From the NCBI RefSeq assembly GCF_023073415.1, contig NZ_JADPJL010000013.1, forward strand, positions 1 through 37,408: a stretch of DNA of 37,408 nt, written 5' to 3'. Position numbers and translations under genes: made by a program. The first letter of the stretch is position 1. Each line of letters starts with the position of its first letter. The notes below the pieces were generated by a model. The model made no database searches. It had not been told where the DNA came from and worked only from the letters and a program-made list of their open reading frames with translations. This document shows positions 8,470-16,502 of the stretch, in pieces. The stretch comes from Bradyrhizobium sp. 190 (GTDB lineage: Bacteria > Pseudomonadota > Alphaproteobacteria > Rhizobiales > Xanthobacteraceae).

Positions 8470-8661
8470 ATGACCGACGATCAGACCTTTGCATCCTTGC
8501 TCGGCGAAGCTGCAATGGCGGTTTGGGGCGACATGCCGCGCGACATTCAGGAAGCGCTGTTCGAGACGGCCATGCGCGATCGGTTCGAGCTGCGTCACGA
8601 TCTGGCCAGGCTGCTGCATGAGCGCCACCCCAGAACGCAGCATCCGGCCAAGCCCGACTGA
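8470..8661 (+). CDS. Small hypothetical protein, 63 residues
   Basis: I do not recognise this protein. It begins MTDDQTFASLLGEAA at an ATG preceded by a very good ribosome site (AGGAGGAACGAT). It is acidic-to-mixed, helical in pattern, lacks a signal or membrane segment, and ends with a His- and Pro-rich tail (ERHPRTQHPAKPD). Its strong ribosome site, GC-rich third positions and position between two real genes support expression. It is convergent with the EEP gene, whose stop is only about 24 bases away. Confidence 0.65.
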   Translation: MTDDQTFASLLGEAAMAVWGDMPRDIQEALFETAMRDRFELRHDLARLLHERHPRTQHPAKPD

Positions 8662-8684
8662 CCAAGCCCGCGTGATGCAGACCT

Positions 8685-9368
8685 CTACTGCGGAAACGCG
8701 ACATCCGCGATCACTGGAAGATGGTCCGAATACGCACGAGCCTTGCGATCGGTCCAGGCCGCGCGGATCGTCAAATCGCGCGAGGCATAGATCCGATCCA
8801 GCCGCATCATCGGCAATCGGGAGGGAAACGTCCGCAAGCGCGTTCGGACCGGGCAGATCCGCGCCAGCACACCCCTCACCGACTTCACCCAGAACCAGTC
8901 GTTGAAATCGCCGAGCACGAGCGTTCGCGTCGGCTGCACCAGGTCGGCCAGGGCATGCGCCTGGGCGTGCCTTTCATGGATGCTCAGACCGAGATGCGTG
9001 GCAATGACCGTTACCTCGCCGTGATCAGACAGGATGCGCGCGGCAATGGCCCTGCGGGGCTCTCGCTCCAGATACGAGACATCGGAAATCTTCGGCGGCT
9101 CGGCGAACGGCCAGCGGCTCAGCAGCACCTGTCCGTAATCGCCGTCCTCGGTGACGATCGATCTTGCATCGACGCTGTGGTCGCCGACGGCCTTTGCCAG
9201 CAGGGCAAAGGGATCATCGGTTCTTCCGCGCGAGTCGACTTCCTGCAGCGCCACGATATCAGGAGACCAGTGGCGGATAATGGAACAAACGCCGTCGAGA
9301 TCGAAACCCGGATTGAGGTGGAAGATGCCGTGAACATTCCACGTCATGATGCGCATCGTAGCCGTCAC
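8685..9368 (-). CDS. Endonuclease/exonuclease/phosphatase (EEP) family protein
   Basis: This roughly 227-residue metal-dependent phosphodiesterase has the EEP signature order: TWNVHG near the start, ALQEVDS (metal-binding Glu), THLGLSIHERHAQ, VLGDFNDW, and a closing YSDHLPVIADV with the catalytic His. Substrates in this fold range from DNA to phosphoinositides and sphingomyelin, so the activity is open. The GTG at 9368 overlaps the stop of the upstream PLD gene as GTGA, which argues for translational coupling; an ATG four codons later (9356) is an alternative start. Being coupled to a PLD-VTT protein suggests a role in phospholipid turnover. This family pair is frequent in rhizobia. Confidence 0.85.
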   Translation of the reverse strand: MTATMRIMTWNVHGIFHLNPGFDLDGVCSIIRHWSPDIVALQEVDSRGRTDDPFALLAKAVGDHSVDARSIVTEDGDYGQVLLSRWPFAEPPKISDVSYLEREPRRAIAARILSDHGEVTVIATHLGLSIHERHAQAHALADLVQPTRTLVLGDFNDWFWVKSVRGVLARICPVRTRLRTFPSRLPMMRLDRIYASRDLTIRAAWTDRKARAYSDHLPVIADVAFPQ

Positions 9369-11548
9369 GTTCGTCGTCCCGCCATCCACGTCACCAAAAA
9401 TTGCACGCCAAGGCACAGCGCGATCCAGGCTGCGATCGCCAGCGCGAGCAGCACCGCATTCGTCCACGAGGCGTTTCTGGCGAGATCTGCGATCTGCGCG
9501 CCGAGCGCGGCCATGACAGCGATCCCCGGCGCCATGCCCAGCGCGGTGCCGAGCAGAAAATCGCGCAAGCTCAGCTTGCTGGCGCCCGCCACCACGTTCA
9601 CGATCGAGAACGGGGCGATCGGCACCATTCGGATCATGGCGACCGCAACGACCCCCTTGCCGATGATGCGGCTCTGAACCCGCGCCGCGCGGCGCCCGAG
9701 CAGCCGCTGCAGCCGCGCCTGGCCCAGCACGCGGCCAATCGAAAACAGCGTGAGTGCGCTGAGCAGCACGCCGGCGCCGGCGCTGAAGAAACCCATCCAC
9801 GGCCCCAGGGCGGCTGCCGTGGCGGCGATCAAGACCAGTACCGGAAACACCACCAGCCCGCCGAGGACGAAGGCGGCAATCGCCAGCAGCGGCGCGAATT
9901 GCGACCATGCGGGTTGCGAAATGACCGAGGAGACGAAGCCTACGTCGGTGAAATCGCTTAACGACGTGTACTGCCAGGCCAGCGCGAGGCCGGCGAGCGC
10001 CGCGGCCAACCCCGACACAGCCAAAATGGTTCTTGCCGTCCACATCCGATTGGCGGCGCGGTCGAGGTGAAGCGGTTCTCGGGGATCGGCGACGGGCTGT
10101 ACCATGGTCGCCATGCTGCCGGCTGACGCCGTCGGGTCGATCGGCTGCAACGATTTCGCGCCGCCGCGCTCCGCCAGGCGGTCGAGGAATCCAAACAGGT
10201 CGGCTTCGTTGCTTGCGATGTCCTGCTCATCGACGCCGCAAAAATGCCCGATCAGTTGGCGGCGAAGCCGGGTGATATATTTCCAGTGCGCCTCAGACGT
10301 CGCCTCGAAGACGAGATCGCATTCGGTGTCCGCGCCCATCGAGCGATTGTTGAGGTTGGCCGAACCGACGCGCAGGATGCGGTCGTCGACGATCATCACC
10401 TTGCTGTGCACCATGACCGCCGCGGCCTCACCCTCGTCCCGCGTCGACGGATAAAGAAAGCGAATCCGGTCCATGACGCCGGCCGACACGAATTGGGCGA
10501 TGAATCCGCCGCGCCCGCTCTGCATGGCCTGCGATTCGAACCAGGACGAATGCATCTTTGGCGTGACGATCAGAACACGAAGCTGTGGCACGTCCAGCAT
10601 CCGCTGCGCCAGCAGGCGCGCGATATCGGTGGCGCTGGTGAACTGGTTCTCGATGTAGATGAAGCGGTCGGCCGCGTTGATGGACGCCTCAAACAGCCGT
10701 GCGACCTCGTTCACACCGGCTTCACTCGCGGTTGCTATCTCGGTCCGGGCGATGCCCGCCGTCATTCGCCGGGATTGCACCGGCACCGAGGCCGGCCAGC
10801 GCTCGCCTCTGACGTCGGCGCTTGTCTCGACAGTGCAGCCGGCGGCGCACCACCTGTTCTCCGCCACTTCCGTCAGACTGGCCGCCGCTGCGCCATCCAC
10901 CATGCACTGCACGTCGTGAAATGGTGGATAGGGCTTGCCGTCGGGATCGGTCCGCAGCGGATGATGGGCGTCGTGCGTGCTGGTGTCCCAGCGCCTTATC
11001 GTAAGGTCGAGACCGCCGGAGAAGGCAAGCGCACCGTCAATGACGACGATCTTCTGGTGCTGCGCCGAGCCCAAGGGAAGGCTGGAGTCGAAACAGAAAC
11101 GAAGCCGGTCCGGCGCTCCCGAGGTGAATTTGGCGGTTGAATTCCACTCCCGCTCCGCCGCGTAGAGAGCCGGGAAATTCCAGCTCAGGATGTTGATCCG
11201 CAACTCGGGCTTCGCCTTCAGGAGCGCTTTCAGAAACGCACCGAGCTCTTCCGGATAACCATCGTCGGCATGCCCGGACGGCCCGACAAACCGGGTCAGG
11301 CTATGGATGTCCCAGCCGATGATGTAGACCTGCTTCGTCGCGAGCAGCAGCGCTTCCCGCAAAGCGGCGAAATACGCGGCTGCGTCATTGAGGATTGCCA
11401 GCCGCCCTGCCTTGCACCTTCTCCAGACGGTGTCGCCCGGAATGAGGATGGATGAGCTTTGCAGCAGGCGGCACCTCGGCAAGATGTGGAAGGTCAAGAC
11501 TTGGAAGATCAAAGCAAATGCGGGATCGCGCACCGCACCCGACAACAA
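9365..11548 (-). CDS. Phospholipase D-like protein fused to a VTT (SNARE-associated/TVP38) membrane domain
   Basis: This 727-residue fusion has two HKD catalytic motifs, H164QKIVVID171 and H381SKVMIVDD, followed by the GSANLNNRS segment, all typical of an active PLD/cardiolipin-synthase fold. From about residue 520 a multi-helix domain follows with the VTT signature (GPWMGFFSAGAGVLLSA...GRVLG, and VRMVPIAPFSIVN-like text). VTT/DedA proteins act as lipid scramblases or carriers in membranes. The fusion suggests hydrolysis or transphosphatidylation of lipids at the membrane linked to lipid movement. The N-terminus is uncertain: about 35 residues before ILIPGDTVW look unlike coding sequence, and a TTG start inside this stretch is possible. 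Its stop overlaps the next gene by 4 bases. Confidence 0.88.
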   Translation of the reverse strand: MLSGAVRDPAFALIFQVLTFHILPRCRLLQSSSILIPGDTVWRRCKAGRLAILNDAAAYFAALREALLLATKQVYIIGWDIHSLTRFVGPSGHADDGYPEELGAFLKALLKAKPELRINILSWNFPALYAAEREWNSTAKFTSGAPDRLRFCFDSSLPLGSAQHQKIVVIDGALAFSGGLDLTIRRWDTSTHDAHHPLRTDPDGKPYPPFHDVQCMVDGAAAASLTEVAENRWCAAGCTVETSADVRGERWPASVPVQSRRMTAGIARTEIATASEAGVNEVARLFEASINAADRFIYIENQFTSATDIARLLAQRMLDVPQLRVLIVTPKMHSSWFESQAMQSGRGGFIAQFVSAGVMDRIRFLYPSTRDEGEAAAVMVHSKVMIVDDRILRVGSANLNNRSMGADTECDLVFEATSEAHWKYITRLRRQLIGHFCGVDEQDIASNEADLFGFLDRLAERGGAKSLQPIDPTASAGSMATMVQPVADPREPLHLDRAANRMWTARTILAVSGLAAALAGLALAWQYTSLSDFTDVGFVSSVISQPAWSQFAPLLAIAAFVLGGLVVFPVLVLIAATAAALGPWMGFFSAGAGVLLSALTLFSIGRVLGQARLQRLLGRRAARVQSRIIGKGVVAVAMIRMVPIAPFSIVNVVAGASKLSLRDFLLGTALGMAPGIAVMAALGAQIADLARNASWTNAVLLALAIAAWIALCLGVQFLVTWMAGRRT

Positions 11549-11614
11549 ATCAACGTTTTGCGGCCAAGTCGGTTCCGGCCTACCGGAACCTGGACGGCTC
11601 CAATCGGAACCAGG

Positions 11615-11926
11615 TTACCGGCCACCCGCATTCGCGCGGGTTGCTCCCTGTCGGGGCGTGCCGCTCCGGCCTCGGTGGGGAGCTTGATCTTCCTCGACCA
11701 CGGGTTCGATGTAGGTGCTGTGCAGCGATGTCGGCGACTTGAAATCGTCGAACATGACGCGGACGGTGCTGCGATAGCGGCCTGAACCGATGATGACCCC
11801 TTGCCGGCCGGCGAGATTCGGGCATCGCGTCGCTCCGAGCGCGCTCATCTTGATGCGCGTCCGTTCAGGCAGCGGAGGCTGATCGGACGGTTCTTTATGA
11901 GATCGCCTGCTCGGATCGGGATTCAT
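11615..11926 (-). CDS. Small KOW-like hypothetical protein
   Basis: This protein has about 103 residues. The middle (RTRIKMSALGATRCPNLAGRQ, then GVIIGSGRYRSTVRVMFDDFK and SLHSTYIEPV) forms a short SH3/KOW-like beta pattern that I recall from many small Bradyrhizobium proteins of unknown function; KOW folds often bind RNA or ribosomes. The C-terminal 20 residues are Arg/Gly-rich and could be repeat-derived. An ATG at 11926 and a GTG three codons upstream (11935) both lie behind GGAGGCGAGGGG; I prefer the ATG. Its 5' end overlaps the relic of another reading frame (see 11895-12330). Confidence 0.6.
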   Translation of the reverse strand: MNPDPSRRSHKEPSDQPPLPERTRIKMSALGATRCPNLAGRQGVIIGSGRYRSTVRVMFDDFKSPTSLHSTYIEPVVEEDQAPHRGRSGTPRQGATRANAGGR

Positions 11927-12330
11927 CAAAATCACCCCTCGCCTCCAGCAACTGGCCGAGCCGATGCAACGCGTCGGCGTGCCTCTTCCAAAATGCGGCG
12001 GTAACCGATCTCCGCATCGTCGGACTGTTTCTTGCGGTGAAGTTCGGTCGTCTCCGAATCTCAGGCTCGACCTTTTTCCATCAACAGCATCGGCTGGTGA
12101 TGGGGCCCGAGGAATCGAAAATGAACATGCAGTGATTCAAATTCATTGCGAACCTTGGCGGTTTCCGAAAAACGCTCGATGAGAGAAGTCATATTTTTCG
12201 ACAACGACTTGTCGCTAACTCTGATCTTGGCCAATCGCTGGATCAGATCGAGTCTCGCTCGGGTCGGGTTCAAATGTCGCGAACACGACTGCGGCGGAGG
12301 CCTCGTCGGTGCGCAAAGGCAGCGAGCATG
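11895..12330 (-). pseudogene. Multiply frameshifted gene relic
   Basis: On the minus strand, protein-like text with GC-rich third positions jumps between frames. One frame holds LRTDEASAAVVFATFEPDPSE (about 12256-12325). The next holds RLDLIQRLAKIRVSDKS and SLIERFSETAKVRNEF (about 12110-12253). After a stop, another frame gives RSSLRFGDDRT, then HRKKQSDDAEIGYRRILEE (11983-12039). The last, RHADALHRLGQLLEARGDFDES, ends at a TAA at 11895-11897. The last two joined resemble one tetratricopeptide unit. I infer one or two former genes broken by at least three small indels. A 70-codon open segment with a TTG start (12061-12273) could still be expressed, but it has no ribosome site. The family of the first half is not identified. 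Confidence 0.45.
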
Positions 12331-12716
12331 TCAAAGTCCGGCTTTGGAGGCAGCTTGCTGACAACATGGCAATATGCCCGCAGATGCCGGCCGACCCATT
12401 TAATCGTAACGCCTTTCCCGCCAGGCAAGTACATATCGAAAGATATATCCGCGAAGGTTGGGCGGGTTCCCTTGTGCAATTATGACAAGAAAGCGCTGCT
12501 TTCTTGCTGCTATCTTGCTGGAGTTCCCTCGTTTTCGACGACTTCTTGTCACACTCGCGCTTCTTGGCATTCCTTTGAAAAAAGGGTAAACTTTTGTGCA
12601 CAATTAAGATGTAAGTGATCTGTTTCACAGCGATCCAGAAGGGCCGGAAGCAATCTATCGATAGTCATAGGATTTAATGATCGATAGTTATAGGACGTAG
12701 TATTAAGGGGCGCGTA
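12331..12716. promoter_or_regulatory. AT-rich leader/promoter region of the LuxR-type regulator
   Basis: This 386-base stretch has clearly lower GC than its flanks and no supported gene. It contains a perfect hairpin (CAAGAAAGC at 12486-12494, three-base loop, GCTTTCTTG at 12498-12506), a perfect 10-bp palindrome TTGTGCACAA (12594-12603), and two 16-bp direct repeats at 12657-12672 and 12680-12695. All lie upstream of the regulator starting at 12717 and look like regulatory sites. Confidence 0.5.
12657..12695 (+). promoter_or_regulatory. Pair of 16-bp direct repeats before the LuxR-type gene
   Basis: ATCGATAGTCATAGGA (12657-12672) and ATCGATAGTTATAGGA (12680-12695) differ at one base and are offset by 23 bp, about two helical turns. 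The first is embedded in the palindrome CTATCGATAG. They end 21 bases before the ATG of the regulator, a position suited to repression or autoregulation. Confidence 0.6.
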
Positions 12717-13598
12717 ATGTCGGTCCCGTTCAAAAAGACGGTTTTCCTTGTAGACGCGATGGCCTTCAGGCGAGCTCGCGCAGAGAGCTTCTTAAATCCG
12801 TGGGCCCGGAACGAAAGCGTCGAACTGATTTCGCTCGGTCCCGACGAAGCCCACACAAGACTCGTCGAGCGCGCCGAATGCGACATGCTGATTTACAGCG
12901 TCGGCGCTCCCTCTCCCCACGAGGTCTTCACCGAGATACAGGTATTGCATACGCTTCGCCGTGAGGCGGCGCTCGCCATCGTCTCCGACGATGAAAATCC
13001 CGCCACCGTTCTCGCGGCAATCCGTTGCGGGGCCCGGGGTTACTTCAGCAATTCCATGGCACCCGAGCTCGCGTTGCATGCCCTTTCGTTCGTCCTTCAT
13101 GGCGGAACTTACTTTCCACCGACCGCCTTCCTGGCCAGCCAGACCTTCAGCGCGCCGCCGCCCATCGAATACAAACAGCCAGACCTTCCCCAGGAGCAAC
13201 TGCTTCCGGGGTCTGAACAACAGACGCAGGCGCCACCTCTCAGGCCGGAGGACGGCCTTTACGAGCAGCAGGGCTCCCTATTCGACGACAAGCCGGCTGG
13301 TGTGCAGCGCGACCACGGCTTCAACGGCGCGCGGCACACGCCCGAGTTTACCGACCGGCAGTACTCCGTTCTCGTTTGTCTCTGCCAGGGCGACCCCAAC
13401 AAGGTCATCGGTCGCAAGCTCGGCATGACCGAAACGACCGTGAAAGTCCATGTCCGCGAAATCATGCGCAAGCTGGGCGTAAGCAACCGGACTCAAGTCG
13501 CGATCGCCGGGGCGCACGTCTGCTCGGACAGCGCCGCCGAACTGGTTCCCGCGGATTCATCCATGGCAATCAAGCCGTCGATATCTCACCAGCGATGA
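12717..13598 (+). CDS. LuxR/NarL-type transcription regulator with a degenerate receiver domain
   Basis: This 293-residue protein has an N-terminal receiver-like domain (about 7-135), a Pro/Gln-rich linker (about 140-205) and a C-terminal LuxR helix-turn-helix (FTDRQYSVLVCLCQG to LGVSNRTQVAI, about 215-268). In the receiver the phosphate-accepting Asp is replaced: the third strand reads DMLIYSVGAP, with Ser61 in the Asp position, and the conserved Lys is missing in GYFSNSM. It is therefore unlikely to be switched by phosphorylation. The ATG at 12717 has AAGGGG 7 bases upstream. It is convergent with a hybrid histidine kinase. Paired repeats in its leader suggest autoregulation. Target genes are unknown. 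Confidence 0.88.
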   Translation: MSVPFKKTVFLVDAMAFRRARAESFLNPWARNESVELISLGPDEAHTRLVERAECDMLIYSVGAPSPHEVFTEIQVLHTLRREAALAIVSDDENPATVLAAIRCGARGYFSNSMAPELALHALSFVLHGGTYFPPTAFLASQTFSAPPPIEYKQPDLPQEQLLPGSEQQTQAPPLRPEDGLYEQQGSLFDDKPAGVQRDHGFNGARHTPEFTDRQYSVLVCLCQGDPNKVIGRKLGMTETTVKVHVREIMRKLGVSNRTQVAIAGAHVCSDSAAELVPADSSMAIKPSISHQR

Positions 13599-13623
13599 AT
13601 TTCCGGCACTGCGTCCTGAGCGC

Positions 13624-13646
13624 CATTCCGCCATCCTTGCGGAATG
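13624..13646 (+). terminator. Hairpin after the LuxR-type gene
   Basis: CATTCCGC (13624-13631) and GCGGAATG (13639-13646) pair perfectly over 8 bp with a 7-base loop, 25 bases after the stop at 13598. No T-run follows, so a Rho-independent role is uncertain. Confidence 0.45.
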
Positions 13647-13799
13647 AATCAGCACCCGCTCGGTTCCACAATGAGCGCGTTGGAGAAGACACAGGACCAT
13701 TGGTAGTAATCCCTCCGACATAGCGGTCCACGGAAGGACGAAGGATCCTCATCGCCCGGTTGAAGGCTCAGGGAACCACAGTGGCCGCAGCCTCGCGTG

Positions 13800-16100
13800 C
13801 TAGGCTCTCTTCGGCTGTAAGGTCAAAACCGGGCGCATATCGGCCTGTGCGCGCATTGCCTCCTCGATGGCGGCCACCAGCGCCGTCTGGTCGAACGGCT
13901 TGGAAACGCGCGGCAGGTGAGGCTGCGTGGCGCCTGGAAACTCAGCATATCCTGTGCAGAGCACTACGGGCGTGCCGGGACGCTCGGCGGCCACTGCCTC
14001 GGCAAGCTGAAGCCCGTTCATTCCCGGCATGGCGTAATCGGTCACCACGATGTCGATCTTAGGCATTCGCGGCAGCAGCCGGACTGCCTCCTCGCCAGAG
14101 CGCGCCTCGATCACGGCGTGGCCGAGATCATCGAGCATCGCAGCGATGCTGTCGAGAACAAGAAGGTCATCATCGACGACCAACACGGAGATGGGTCGAC
14201 TGCTGCGGGATGCGGAGCGCGACGGCTCAGCCGCATCGGGCACCGGCACCTTTTCGTCCTGACAGGCGGGCAGCCAGATCTCGGCCGTGGTTCCTTCGCC
14301 GATGCGGCTCTTCAGCAGCAGCACGCCTCCGGACTGTTCGGCTAACCCTTTCACCATCGAGAGGCCGAGACCGGTTCCCTTGCCAACACCCTTGGTCGTA
14401 AAGAACGGCTCCTGCGCATGCTTCAGCGTCTCCTCGCCCATGCCGCATCCGGTGTCGCTCACCGAGAGCGCAACGTATCGTCCCTCCGCGAGGCCATCGA
14501 TGGCGTGCTCTTCGCGTGCGGAGATGCTGATCACCCCGCCGCCCGCCGTTATCGCATCCCGCGCATTGACGGCGAGGTTGAGGATCGCGAGCTCCAGCTG
14601 GTTGGCATCGACCTTCACATTTGCGAGTTCGGTCGGAAAACGGGTCTCGACCCGGATGCCCGGATCGAACTTCAAGAGAGCTGCCATTCCGCGCACCAGG
14701 TCCGGGACATCCACGACGACGGGCTTGAGGTCCTGCTTGCGCGCGAATGCAAGCATGCGCTGGGTCAGGGAGGCACCCCGGAGGGCACCCTGGATCGCGT
14801 TGTCGAGGAGCCGGTGAATCCTGGGATCTTCCGGCTGGAGGCGCTTCTTCGCGAGTTCGAGGCTGCCCAGGATCACGGCGAGTATGTTGTTGAAGTCGTG
14901 GGCCACACCGCCGGTAAGCTGTCCGACCGTCTCCATCTTCTGCGATATCGCGAGCGCGTCGCGCGTGCGCTCCAGCGCTTCCTGGGCTCGGCGGCGTTCC
15001 GTCACGTCCCGAACGATCTTGGCGAAGCCTATGGTCTCGCCCCGCTCGTTCCGCACCACGCGAAGCGTCGCCTCGGCCCAGAAGCGGTTGCCGTCCTTGC
15101 GAACGCGCCAGCCCTCGCCCGTCGACTTGCCTTCCCGCTTTGCGTCCAGAAGCACGGCATCAGGAACTCCGGAGGCGCGCTCTTCGTCCGTGTGAAGGAT
15201 GGCGTAGTGCGTCCCGACGATCTCGTCGCCGTAGCCGATCAGCCGGCGCGCGCCGAGATTCCAGTTCGCCACCCGTCCCTGGGGGTCGAGCATGAAGATG
15301 GCGTGATCGGCCACACCCTCCACCAGCAGCCGGAATCTCTCCTCGCTTCGCCTGAGCGCCTCGGCTTCGCGACCAGCTCGTTCTGCCGAGAACCGGTCGT
15401 ACACGGCCGCAGCAAGCCCCATGATAAGGACGACAATCGTGGTGCCAGCGATCAGGAACGCGAGGGGCGCCTGTCCCACCGCGCCGTGTGCTGCGCGGCC
15501 AAGGACGGCGTCCGCGGGAACGAAGGAGGAGCCTTGCATGGCTGCGTAGTGCATCCCGGAAATCGCCACGCCCATGACGGCTCCGGCCGATATGCGCTCG
15601 AGCACGCTCGTCATGTGAAAAGCGAGGCGCAGCGCTATGATGGACGCTCCGATCGCAATGGCGATGGAAAGCACCACCCAGACGGGATCGTAGTGGATGG
15701 AAGCCGCCATCCGCATGGCGCTCATGCCAGTGTAGTGCATGCCGGAAATCGCCAGCCCCATTGCGATGCCGGAAACGACGAGCGCGTTCGACCGCCGACT
15801 TACGACGACGAACGCGGCTGCCGCGACCAGAATGGGAATGGCAAGCGAGAGGAGCGTGGGGAGCGGATCGTAGGAAATATCCACGCCGGGCAGGCTAAAG
15901 GCCAGCATGGCCACGAAATGCATCGACCAGATGCCGCCGCCCATGGCGACTGCCGCAGCCCCGAGCCAGCCCAGGCTGGCGGAACCTGAAGCGGCCCGCA
16001 TGCGGGTCGCAAGATCCAGTGCCGTATAGGAGGAAAGCGCGGCGATCAGGACCGACAGCGCGACAAGAACGGGGTCATGGGAGCCTGGGTGGTGATGCAT
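13800..16100 (-). CDS. MHYT-PAS hybrid histidine kinase with C-terminal receiver
   Basis: This protein has about 766 residues. The N-terminal membrane sensor carries three MHYT motifs (SMHFVAM, GMHYTGM, GMHYAAM) within about seven helices, a domain proposed to bind copper and sense O2, CO or NO. A PAS domain follows (SEERFRLLVEG to FAKIVRDVTERR), then HisKA with the phosphorylated His in GGVAHDFNNIL, a HATPase with DTGCGMG and GTGLGLSMV, and a receiver with its Asp in VVTDYAMPG. I chose the ATG at 16100 (MHHHPGSHDPVLVAL), where family similarity begins. The frame continues upstream through a tRNA fragment to 16274, which is implausible; an ATG at 16157 is a minor alternative. Its partner regulator is not evident; the convergent LuxR-type protein lacks an accepting Asp. 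Confidence 0.9.
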   Translation of the reverse strand: MHHHPGSHDPVLVALSVLIAALSSYTALDLATRMRAASGSASLGWLGAAAVAMGGGIWSMHFVAMLAFSLPGVDISYDPLPTLLSLAIPILVAAAAFVVVSRRSNALVVSGIAMGLAISGMHYTGMSAMRMAASIHYDPVWVVLSIAIAIGASIIALRLAFHMTSVLERISAGAVMGVAISGMHYAAMQGSSFVPADAVLGRAAHGAVGQAPLAFLIAGTTIVVLIMGLAAAVYDRFSAERAGREAEALRRSEERFRLLVEGVADHAIFMLDPQGRVANWNLGARRLIGYGDEIVGTHYAILHTDEERASGVPDAVLLDAKREGKSTGEGWRVRKDGNRFWAEATLRVVRNERGETIGFAKIVRDVTERRRAQEALERTRDALAISQKMETVGQLTGGVAHDFNNILAVILGSLELAKKRLQPEDPRIHRLLDNAIQGALRGASLTQRMLAFARKQDLKPVVVDVPDLVRGMAALLKFDPGIRVETRFPTELANVKVDANQLELAILNLAVNARDAITAGGGVISISAREEHAIDGLAEGRYVALSVSDTGCGMGEETLKHAQEPFFTTKGVGKGTGLGLSMVKGLAEQSGGVLLLKSRIGEGTTAEIWLPACQDEKVPVPDAAEPSRSASRSSRPISVLVVDDDLLVLDSIAAMLDDLGHAVIEARSGEEAVRLLPRMPKIDIVVTDYAMPGMNGLQLAEAVAAERPGTPVVLCTGYAEFPGATQPHLPRVSKPFDQTALVAAIEEAMRAQADMRPVLTLQPKRA

Positions 16101-16203
16101 TCCGTTCGACGACGCGCTGGGAAACAACTGAATAGCACCATTTTTCCAACAGTGCATTGTTCCGGTGCCGATTAGTTGAAGAGGCCAGGTTCGGCGAAAA
16201 TCC

Positions 16204-16253
16204 TGGCCGGGCCGGAAGGGATCGAACCTCCGAATGGCGGAATCAAAATCCGC
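16204..16253 (-). tRNA. 3' half of a tRNA-Gln (UUG) gene, likely attachment-site relic
   Basis: On the minus strand, 16253-16237 forms an anticodon arm (GCGGA-TTTTGAT-TCCGC, anticodon TTG). It is followed by a 5-base variable region, a T-arm (GGAGG-TTCGATC-CCTTC), seven acceptor bases, discriminator G and CCA ending at 16204. No D-arm or matching 5' acceptor strand lies upstream, so the gene is incomplete. Integrating elements duplicate the 3' end of tRNA genes in this way. I see no integrase gene in the window and no second copy. Confidence 0.6.
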
Positions 16254-16363
16254 TTGGTTATTCAACGATTTCAATGGGCATTTGAAACGCCCCTAGCGTT
16301 TTCAATAGCTTGACAGTTGTTTCCAATAAAGAAGCAGCGCCCGCGGGCGCACACCCCGAACAA

Positions 16364-16441
16364 ATCTACTCGAAACTCGGCGTCGAGAATCGCACCGCGG
16401 CGGCTGCGATCGCGGTGAACGCGAAGCATCGGAAATCTTGA
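16364..16441 (+). pseudogene. C-terminal remnant of a LuxR-type regulator
   Basis: The 26-codon stretch reads IYSKLGVENRTAAAAIAV, then NAKHRKS and a TGA stop. IYSKLGVENRT is the recognisable end of a LuxR-type helix-turn-helix. Just upstream the matching text RAHT is in another frame, separated by what looks like one inserted base, and no N-terminal part follows. It is a decayed gene tail lying between a tRNA fragment and the ureide operon. Confidence 0.55.
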
Positions 16442-16454
16442 CGCTACATTCTTC

Positions 16455-16475
16455 CTTGCCCTCTTTGCAGGCAAG
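16455..16475 (-). terminator. Short hairpin after the ureide operon
   Basis: CTTGCC (16455-16460) and GGCAAG (16470-16475) form a 6-bp stem with a 9-base loop, about 28 bases past the last stop of the operon. No T-tract is present. Weak candidate. Confidence 0.3.
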
Positions 16476-16502
16476 CAAAGTCAGCCTTGGCGAGGTGATT
16501 CG

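Noticed and set aside
12270..12479. 69-codon minus-strand ORF as a real small gene
   Set aside because: It starts at TTG without a ribosome site, and the best coding signal switches to another frame within it, fitting a relic.
14418..15989. 523-codon plus-strand frame over the histidine kinase
   Set aside because: Antisense shadow; the minus-strand kinase has intact HisKA, HATPase and receiver motifs.
16101..16274. N-terminal extension of the histidine kinase
   Set aside because: The extension is read through a tRNA fragment and has no membrane or MHYT similarity; translation more likely starts at 16100.
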